The position numbers and the translations under genes are program-made. Source: Pseudohalioglobus lutimaris (lineage in GTDB: Bacteria; Pseudomonadota; Gammaproteobacteria; Pseudomonadales; Halieaceae). From it: a DNA stretch of 64,000 nt. Of the stretch, positions 56,644 through 64,000 are shown one piece after another. The stretch is from positions 1 to 64,000 of the forward strand of contig NZ_PKUS01000008.1 of NCBI RefSeq assembly GCF_002866825.1, written 5' to 3'. Position 1 is the stretch's first letter, and every line of letters begins with the position of its first letter. A model generated the notes under the pieces. That model did not search any database. It was given only the letters and a program-made list of their open reading frames with translations, and was not told where the DNA came from.

Positions 56644-57744
56644 GTGTCTTTGCTGATGCATAAACTGCAGGTTGAACTCGGCGAGCGTAGTTACCCGATT
56701 TACATAGGCCGTGAGTTGCTGGCAGATTCTGCCCTGTTGGCAGAACACGTCGTTGGAACGCAGGTCGTTATCATCAGTAACGATACTGTAGCGCCGCTTT
56801 ACCTCGATCGCCTGCGCGCAGCCCTGGGCGAGCGGGAGCTGGTCACAGAGATCATTCTTGCCGATGGCGAGCAGTTCAAGTCAATGGACACGCTCAACGA
56901 AATCTTCGACCGGGTACTGACCGACCGTCACAGCCGCAGTACCACCATGATCGCGCTGGGTGGCGGTGTCGTCGGCGATATCACCGGCTTCGCCGCGGCC
57001 TGCTACCAACGCGGGGTGAAATTCGTCCAGGTGCCTACCACACTGCTGTCCCAGGTGGACTCCTCTGTAGGCGGGAAGACCGCGGTGAATCACCCCCTGG
57101 GTAAAAACATGATTGGCGCCTTCTATCAACCGCAGGCAGTGCTGATCGATATCAATACCTTAAGCAGTCTGCCCTCACGTGAGTTTGCCGCGGGCGTGGC
57201 TGAGGTACTGAAGTACGGATTGATCTGTGACGCGCCGTTTTACCGGTGGTTGCAAGAGCAGATGCCCAAGTTGCTGGCCAGAGAAGAGGCAGCCCTCGCC
57301 GAAGCCATAGAGCGCAGTTGCGCATGCAAAGCGGAAGTGGTCGCTGCAGATGAACGTGAGGGAGGCCTGCGCGCCATACTTAACCTGGGCCACACATTTG
57401 GCCACGCCATAGAGACGGCGCAGGGCTACGGCAACTGGCTGCACGGAGAAGCTGTAGCGACCGGCATGTTGATGGCCATGGAGTTGTCCGCGCGCCGCGG
57501 CTGGATTGATCGTGAGGAGGTGAAGGGCTTCCGGGATCTCCTGCTGGCGGTGAATCTGCCGGTTCGTCCGCCGTCAGAGATGACGCCAGGGCAGTTTCTG
57601 GACCTGATGGGGCGTGACAAAAAAGTCTTGGACGGCAGGCTGCGCCTGGTTTTGCTAAAGTCCATGGGCGAGGCGGTGATAGTGGATGATGCCACCGAGA
57701 GCGAGTTGACCGATCTCCTGGAGCACTTCCTGAAAGCCGCGTAA
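56644..57744 (+). CDS. aroB: 3-dehydroquinate synthase
   Basis: Second step of the shikimate pathway: NAD-dependent cyclisation of DAHP to 3-dehydroquinate. It is 366 residues from a GTG start with GAGG upstream. The metal and NAD motifs are IALGGGVVGDITGFAAACYQRG, VPTTLLSQVDSSVGGKTAVNHPLGKN and LNLGHTFGHAIE. In pseudomonads a DamX-like SPOR gene usually sits between aroB and gltB; here there is none. Confidence 0.96.
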   Translation: MSLLMHKLQVELGERSYPIYIGRELLADSALLAEHVVGTQVVIISNDTVAPLYLDRLRAALGERELVTEIILADGEQFKSMDTLNEIFDRVLTDRHSRSTTMIALGGGVVGDITGFAAACYQRGVKFVQVPTTLLSQVDSSVGGKTAVNHPLGKNMIGAFYQPQAVLIDINTLSSLPSREFAAGVAEVLKYGLICDAPFYRWLQEQMPKLLAREEAALAEAIERSCACKAEVVAADEREGGLRAILNLGHTFGHAIETAQGYGNWLHGEAVATGMLMAMELSARRGWIDREEVKGFRDLLLAVNLPVRPPSEMTPGQFLDLMGRDKKVLDGRLRLVLLKSMGEAVIVDDATESELTDLLEHFLKAA

Positions 57745-57763
57745 AAAGGGCCTGTCACGGCGT

Positions 57764-57792
57764 TTGTCGCCCACCGGCCATCTGTGTAAAAT
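57764..57792 (+). promoter_or_regulatory. Candidate sigma70 promoter of gltBD
   Basis: TTGTCG (57764-57769) and TAAAAT (57787-57792) are separated by the optimal 17 bp. The start site would be near 57799, leaving about 78 nt of leader before gltB. It is within the 132-bp gap after aroB. I see no NtrC box or sigma54 promoter here, so nitrogen regulation of gltBD, if any, is different from glnA. Confidence 0.55.
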
Positions 57793-57876
57793 AACGTCCC
57801 CCCTCTGTCCCGGTTTCTTTTGTTGGCCGGGCTGCCGGTGTAACTTGTTGTTTTCAATTGATATTCTGGACTGACT

Positions 57877-60800
57877 ATGAGCGCAGGCCTATTTAGACCT
57901 GAAGAGTTCCGCGACAACTGCGGATTCGGACTGATTGCCCACACTTCCGGTGACGCCAGTCACCGTCTGCTGGAGACGGCTATCGAGTCATTGACGTGCA
58001 TGACACACCGCGGAGGAATCGCTGCGGATGGCAAGACTGGCGACGGTTGCGGCCTGCTTATGCAGATGCCTGCGAGCTTCATGCGCACGCTGGCTGACGA
58101 GTGTTTCAACACCCGGCTTGAAGACAGCTTTGCCGTGGGCCAGATGTTTCTTAGCACCGACGAAAGCAAGGCCGAAGCTGCCCGCAAGGCCACGGAAGTC
58201 GCGCTAACAGACCAGGGGCTCACCGTGCTGGGTTGGCGTGTGGTGCCTACGGATGACTCCGTCTGTGGTGAAATCGCGCTGCAGACCCTGCCGCGTATTG
58301 AGCAGGTATTTGTAAATGCGCCGGGGCTGACAGAGGTTGAGTTGAGTACCAGGCTTCTGGTAGCGCGCCGCAAAGCTGAAATAGCTTGTGAAGCAGACAA
58401 GGAGTACTACATCGCCAGCCTTTCCGGCCGGGTGATCTCCTATAAAGGGCTGGTGATGCCGGTTGACCTGCCGCAGTTTTACCTGGACCTCGCTGATCAG
58501 CGCCTGGAAACAGCGATTTGTGTTTTTCACCAGCGTTTTTCTACCAACACCATGCCGCTGTGGCCGCTGGCTCAGCCGTTCCGCCTGCTGGCCCACAACG
58601 GCGAAATCAATACCATTGCGGGGAACCGCAACTGGGCTGAGGCCCGCACGGCTGGTTTTAAAACGGACTTGCTGCCCAATATCAAGGATATTGCGCCACT
58701 GGTTAACCGCACCGGCTCTGATTCATCCAGCCTGGACAACATGCTCGACGTGCTGCTGACAGGCGGCGTTGATATGGCCCGCGCGTTGCGCATGCTGGTT
58801 CCACCCGCCTGGCAGAACATGGAGTTGATGGATCCTGATCTCAAGGCATTCTATGAATATCACTCCATGCATATGGAGCCCTGGGATGGCCCCGCGGGTA
58901 TCGTGCTCACCGATGGGCGCTATGCTGTCTGCATGCTCGACCGCAATGGCCTGCGCCCCGCGCGCTGGGTCAGGACCAAGGACGGGTTCATTACCCTGGC
59001 CTCCGAGATCGGCACCTATGATTACAGGCCGGAGGACGTGGTCGCCAAAGGCCGGGTTGGCCCCGGTCAGATGATCATGGTGGACACCCATACGGGTGAG
59101 TTGTTGCAGACTGAGGACATTGACCAACGCCTGAAATCGCGACAACCCTATAAGCGCTGGCTGAAGGAGAAGGCCAGCCGAATTGAGGGTACGTTTGGCA
59201 GTGAAATGATTTCCGGCATCGAACGGGATCAGTTGGATGCCTATATGAAAATGTTCCAGGTCAGCTTTGAAGAACGCGACCAGGTCCTGCGACCGCTGGC
59301 TGAATCCGGGAATGAGGCAGTCGGCTCAATGGGCGATGACACGCCAATGGCGGTGCTGTCACGCAAAGAGCGATCGCTATACGATTATTTTCGGCAAAAA
59401 TTTGCCCAGGTTACCAATCCGCCTATAGATCCCTTACGGGAAACCATTGTTATGTCGCTGGAGACTCACCTGGGCGGGGAGAAGAACCTGTTCGAGGAGG
59501 GGCCTGAGCACGCAGATCGGGTGATCCTTTCCTCGCCGGTTTTGTCACAGGGTAAGTTCACCAGCCTGCTCGCCCTTGAGCGACCCGGGTATACGGTGCA
59601 CAAGATCGATTGTACTTACGACACGGCGACCACCCATCTGCAGGAAGGTATTGCGGCGGTGGTATCCGCTGCGGAGGAGGCGGTGCGCGGCGGTGCGGCC
59701 ATCCTGGTGTTGTCTGATCGCGGCGTTGAAAACGGGCGTCTGCCGGTTCACAGCCTGTTGGCAACCGGCGCCGTCCATCACCATCTCATCAAAGCGGGCC
59801 TGAGGACGGAGGCCAATATTGTTGTTGAGTCTGCCAGTGCCAGGGACTCACACCAGATTGCCTGTCTCATCGGGTTTGGGGCGACGGCCGTCTATCCCTA
59901 TCTCGCCTACAGTGTTCTGGAGGAACTGATTCGCTGTGGTGAAGTGCTGGGTGAACCCAGCACCTGTTACAAGAACTATCGCAAGGGCATTAACAAGGGC
60001 CTGCTGAAAATCATGTCCAAGATGGGCATCTCTGCGGTGAGCTCTTATCGAGGTGCACAGCTTTTTGAAGCGGTTGGCCTGTCCAGTGAGGTGGTTGATG
60101 TTGCCTTCTGTGGCGTCGCCTCGCGTATTGAAGGAAGCGGTTTTGCCGAGCTCGAGCGGGAACAGCAGGCGCTGTCTGCCCGCGCCTGGTCTGCTCGCAA
60201 GGGAATCGAGCAGGGCGGTTTGCTGAAATATGTTCACGGTCAGGAGTACCACGCATTCAACCCTGATGTTGTCATGACCCTGCAACAGGCAGTAGCCAGC
60301 GGCGACTATAGTGACTACCAGCGCTACGCGACGCTGGTCAATGAGCGCCCAGCAGCGACCTTGCGCGATCTGCTGAAACCTGTGGAGCAGGGCAGTATCA
60401 GCCTCGATGAAGTGGAGCCGATAGAGAGCATTCTGCCGCGCTTTGACTCGGCCGGTATGTCACTGGGTGCGCTTAGCCCCGAAGCTCATGAATCCCTGGC
60501 CGCAGCAATGAACCGCATCGGCGCGCGCTCCAATTCTGGAGAAGGTGGCGAAGACCCGGAGCGTTTCGGTACCGAGCGGGTATCCAAGATCAAGCAAATT
60601 GCCTCGGGAAGGTTTGGTGTGACCCCTCACTACCTGGTCAACGCAGAGGTACTGCAAATCAAGGTCGCCCAGGGAGCGAAGCCTGGCGAGGGCGGCCAGT
60701 TGCCCGGGGGTAAAGTGAACGGGTTGATTGCGCGCCTGCGTTACTCTGTTCCCGGTGTCACCCTGATTTCACCGCCCCCGCACCACGATATCTATTCCAT

Positions 60801-62316
60801 CGAGGATCTGGCGCAGCTTATTTTCGATCTCAAGCAGGTTAATCCGCAAGCTCTGGTTTCAGTAAAGCTGGTTTCGGAGCCCGGTGTCGGTACCATCGCC
60901 GCCGGCGTGGCCAAGGCCTATGCTGACCTGATTACTATATCCGGCTACGACGGCGGCACTGCAGCAAGTCCTTTGACGTCGATACGCTACGCGGGCTCGC
61001 CCTTTGAGCTTGGCCTGGCTGAAGTGCAGCAGACCTTGCGCGGCAATAGCCTTCGCGGCGCTATTCGCCTGCAGGCCGATGGCGGTTTGAAAACCGGCCT
61101 GGATGTGGTCAAGGCGGCAATACTTGGAGCCGAGAGTTTTGGTTTTGGCACGGCGCCTATGGTGGCCCTGGGCTGTAAGTATCTGCGTATCTGCCACTTG
61201 AATAATTGTGCTACCGGCGTCGCGACACAGCATGAGAAACTTCGTGAGGACCACTTCAACGGCACCGTGCAGATGGTGGTCAACTTCTTTACCTTTATTG
61301 CTACCGAGACCAGGGAGTGGCTGGCCAGGCTGGGTGTGCGCTCCCTGGAAGAGTTGATAGGCCGAACCGACCTGTTGGAGGTGCTGCCTGGTACCACCGA
61401 CAAGCAGGCTCGCCTGGACCTTTCCCCCATCCTGCACAAGGATGAGTCTGCGCAGGGCCAACCGGAGTTTTGCCAGGTGTCGTCCAACGACCCCTTCGAC
61501 AAAGGGGAGAAGGCCGAAGAGATGGTCTCGGCAACGCTGGCTGCCATTGAATCCCAGTCGGGCGGCGAGTATGAATTTACTGTGTGCAATTGTGATCGCT
61601 CTATCGGTGCGCGTTTGTCGGGAGAGATTGCTCGACGCTATGGCAACCACGGCATGGATGCGAATCCGCTGGTTCTGCGCCTGACCGGCACAGCGGGACA
61701 GAGCTTTGGTGTGTGGAACGCCGGTGGCCTTCATATGTATCTGGAAGGTGACTCCAATGACTACGTCGGTAAAGGTATGGCCGGCGGCAAGCTGGTGATC
61801 TACCCGCCCAGGGTCAGTGAGTTCAAGTCCCAGGACACATCGATTATCGGCAACACATGCCTCTATGGCGCAACCGGCGGTCGTCTGTTTGCCGCGGGCA
61901 TAGCAGGTGAGCGTTTCGCGGTCCGTAACTCCGGCGCACACGCTGTTGTGGAGGGTGCAGGTGATCACTGCTGTGAGTATATGACCGGCGGTAACATCAC
62001 AGTGCTCGGCCCCACTGGAGTCAACTTTGGCGCTGGCATGACCGGTGGTTTTGCCTACGTGCTGGATCTGGACCGCACCTTTATCGACAAATATAACAGT
62101 GAGTTGGTGGAGATCCATCGTGTCAGCTCCGAATATATGGAGCCCTATCGCAACCACTTGCGCAGTAATATGCGCGAGTATGTCGAGGAGACCGGGTCCG
62201 AGTGGGGTGCGTACCTGCTGGAAAATTTCGAGGACTATGTCGGCAAGTTCTGGCTGGTCAAGCCCAAGGCAGCAGAGTTCGATCGTCTGCTTTCACGTCT
62301 GCGCAACACCGATTGA
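57877..62316 (+). CDS. gltB: Glutamate synthase (NADPH) large subunit
   Basis: Makes two glutamates from glutamine and 2-oxoglutarate. It is 1479 residues. Residues 1-14 form a propeptide cleaved to expose Cys15 as the glutaminase nucleophile ([11 protein letters not shown]). The class II glutaminase domain is followed by the central, FMN-binding synthase and C-terminal beta-helix domains. The 3Fe-4S cysteines are in [19 protein letters not shown]. It is 20 bp before gltD and completes the GS-GOGAT cycle with glnA. Confidence 0.98.
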   Translation: MSAGLFRPEEFRDNCGFGLIAHTSGDASHRLLETAIESLTCMTHRGGIAADGKTGDGCGLLMQMPASFMRTLADECFNTRLEDSFAVGQMFLSTDESKAEAARKATEVALTDQGLTVLGWRVVPTDDSVCGEIALQTLPRIEQVFVNAPGLTEVELSTRLLVARRKAEIACEADKEYYIASLSGRVISYKGLVMPVDLPQFYLDLADQRLETAICVFHQRFSTNTMPLWPLAQPFRLLAHNGEINTIAGNRNWAEARTAGFKTDLLPNIKDIAPLVNRTGSDSSSLDNMLDVLLTGGVDMARALRMLVPPAWQNMELMDPDLKAFYEYHSMHMEPWDGPAGIVLTDGRYAVCMLDRNGLRPARWVRTKDGFITLASEIGTYDYRPEDVVAKGRVGPGQMIMVDTHTGELLQTEDIDQRLKSRQPYKRWLKEKASRIEGTFGSEMISGIERDQLDAYMKMFQVSFEERDQVLRPLAESGNEAVGSMGDDTPMAVLSRKERSLYDYFRQKFAQVTNPPIDPLRETIVMSLETHLGGEKNLFEEGPEHADRVILSSPVLSQGKFTSLLALERPGYTVHKIDCTYDTATTHLQEGIAAVVSAAEEAVRGGAAILVLSDRGVENGRLPVHSLLATGAVHHHLIKAGLRTEANIVVESASARDSHQIACLIGFGATAVYPYLAYSVLEELIRCGEVLGEPSTCYKNYRKGINKGLLKIMSKMGISAVSSYRGAQLFEAVGLSSEVVDVAFCGVASRIEGSGFAELEREQQALSARAWSARKGIEQGGLLKYVHGQEYHAFNPDVVMTLQQAVASGDYSDYQRYATLVNERPAATLRDLLKPVEQGSISLDEVEPIESILPRFDSAGMSLGALSPEAHESLAAAMNRIGARSNSGEGGEDPERFGTERVSKIKQIASGRFGVTPHYLVNAEVLQIKVAQGAKPGEGGQLPGGKVNGLIARLRYSVPGVTLISPPPHHDIYSIEDLAQLIFDLKQVNPQALVSVKLVSEPGVGTIAAGVAKAYADLITISGYDGGTAASPLTSIRYAGSPFELGLAEVQQTLRGNSLRGAIRLQADGGLKTGLDVVKAAILGAESFGFGTAPMVALGCKYLRICHLNNCATGVATQHEKLREDHFNGTVQMVVNFFTFIATETREWLARLGVRSLEELIGRTDLLEVLPGTTDKQARLDLSPILHKDESAQGQPEFCQVSSNDPFDKGEKAEEMVSATLAAIESQSGGEYEFTVCNCDRSIGARLSGEIARRYGNHGMDANPLVLRLTGTAGQSFGVWNAGGLHMYLEGDSNDYVGKGMAGGKLVIYPPRVSEFKSQDTSIIGNTCLYGATGGRLFAAGIAGERFAVRNSGAHAVVEGAGDHCCEYMTGGNITVLGPTGVNFGAGMTGGFAYVLDLDRTFIDKYNSELVEIHRVSSEYMEPYRNHLRSNMREYVEETGSEWGAYLLENFEDYVGKFWLVKPKAAEFDRLLSRLRNTD

Positions 62317-62333
62317 TGCGGGTGCAGGAGTAA

Positions 62334-63758
<1,425 letters not shown>

Positions 63759-63774
63759 TCCGGAGCCAGTACCC

Positions 63775-64000
63775 ATGACTGAATTGAAGAACGACCGTTT
63801 CCTGCGCGCATTGCAGCGCCAGCCTGTTGATCGCACGCCTATCTGGATGATGCGCCAGGCAGGGCGCTATCTGCCCGAGTATCGGGCCACCCGTAAACAG
63901 GCGGGATCGTTTCTGGATCTGTGCAAAAATGCGGAGCTGGCATGCGAAGTGACCATGCAGCCGCTGCGACGTTATCCAATGGATGCAGCCATCCTGTTTT
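63775..64000 (+). CDS. hemE: Uroporphyrinogen decarboxylase, 5' part
   Basis: The first 75 codons of the haem-pathway enzyme that removes four acetate carboxyls from uroporphyrinogen III. The frame runs off the right edge of the window. The N-terminal motif [18 protein letters not shown] is the family signature and holds the substrate-binding Arg residues. The gene starts 16 bp after gltD and could be co-transcribed with it. Confidence 0.94.
   Translation, partial: MTELKNDRFLRALQRQPVDRTPIWMMRQAGRYLPEYRATRKQAGSFLDLCKNAELACEVTMQPLRRYPMDAAILF

Noticed and set aside
60859-62157. 432-codon open frame antisense to gltB
   Set aside because: It is a shadow of the opposite strand with no recognisable motif, and gltB is an unambiguous gene across the whole span.

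Overview
The window is a gene-dense, fairly GC-rich segment of a gammaproteobacterial chromosome. Gene content and order suggest a free-living aerobic marine lineage such as the Halieaceae/Cellvibrionales or a relative of Pseudomonas. That placement is an inference from protein similarity and remembered gene order, not from a search. I see no rRNA, tRNA, insertion sequence, prophage or CRISPR array. From memory, the right half (ubiE/tatC end through rpmE, pilMNOPQ and gltBD to hemE) is close to collinear with the Pseudomonas aeruginosa chromosome, so most of the window is core backbone.

Layout. 1-5.7 kb: a transcript terminator from an off-window gene, trmL, then the nitrogen-control block on the minus strand (glnA, a DUF4124 protein, ntrB, ntrC). 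The glnA upstream region has a sigma54 promoter and NtrC boxes, and a similar arrangement lies in front of ntrB. 5.7-12.2 kb: a non-coding spacer, then typA and dtd on plus, an ElaA-type acetyltransferase on minus, a cyclic-nucleotide-binding-fold protein and parC on plus. 12.3-20.4 kb: ytjB/serB divergent pair, a large PilZ-like protein, efp-epmA, a hotdog thioesterase and an NhaC antiporter. 20.5-25.7 kb: a plus-strand operon of a PQQ-type sugar dehydrogenase lipoprotein, a FAN1-like VRR-NUC nuclease and a helicase with an N-terminal PD-(D/E)XK nuclease-like domain. 26-28.8 kb: pntAA-pntAB-pntB with a clear terminator. 28.9-33.5 kb: a hemerythrin protein with a histone-like basic tail, then an ABC exporter and a mechanosensitive channel. 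33.5-45.8 kb: a long minus-strand run of housekeeping genes (tatABC, hisE, hisI, ubiB, ubiJ, ubiE, a DUF971 protein, hslU, hslV, a SPOR protein, argS, priA). 46.1-48.5 kb: rpmE, a nuclease-like lipoprotein and malic enzyme. 48.5-64 kb: mrcA divergent from pilMNOPQ-aroK-aroB, then gltB-gltD and the start of hemE.

How it works together. Glutamine synthetase (glnA), its NtrBC regulators and glutamate synthase (gltBD) form the ammonium assimilation cycle, although gltBD lies 52 kb away. pilMNOPQ is the inner-membrane alignment complex and secretin of a type IV pilus. The ubiE-ubiJ-ubiB genes make ubiquinone and sit upstream of the Tat exporter. hslVU is a heat-shock protease behind a well-matched sigma32 promoter.

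The least routine items are the FAN1/nuclease-helicase operon, the histone-tailed hemerythrin, the terminator-like hairpin in the typA leader, and the rpmE terminator that appears to lie inside the signal-peptide codons of the next gene. I found no convincing wholly new multi-gene system; the repair operon is the best candidate for an under-studied one.
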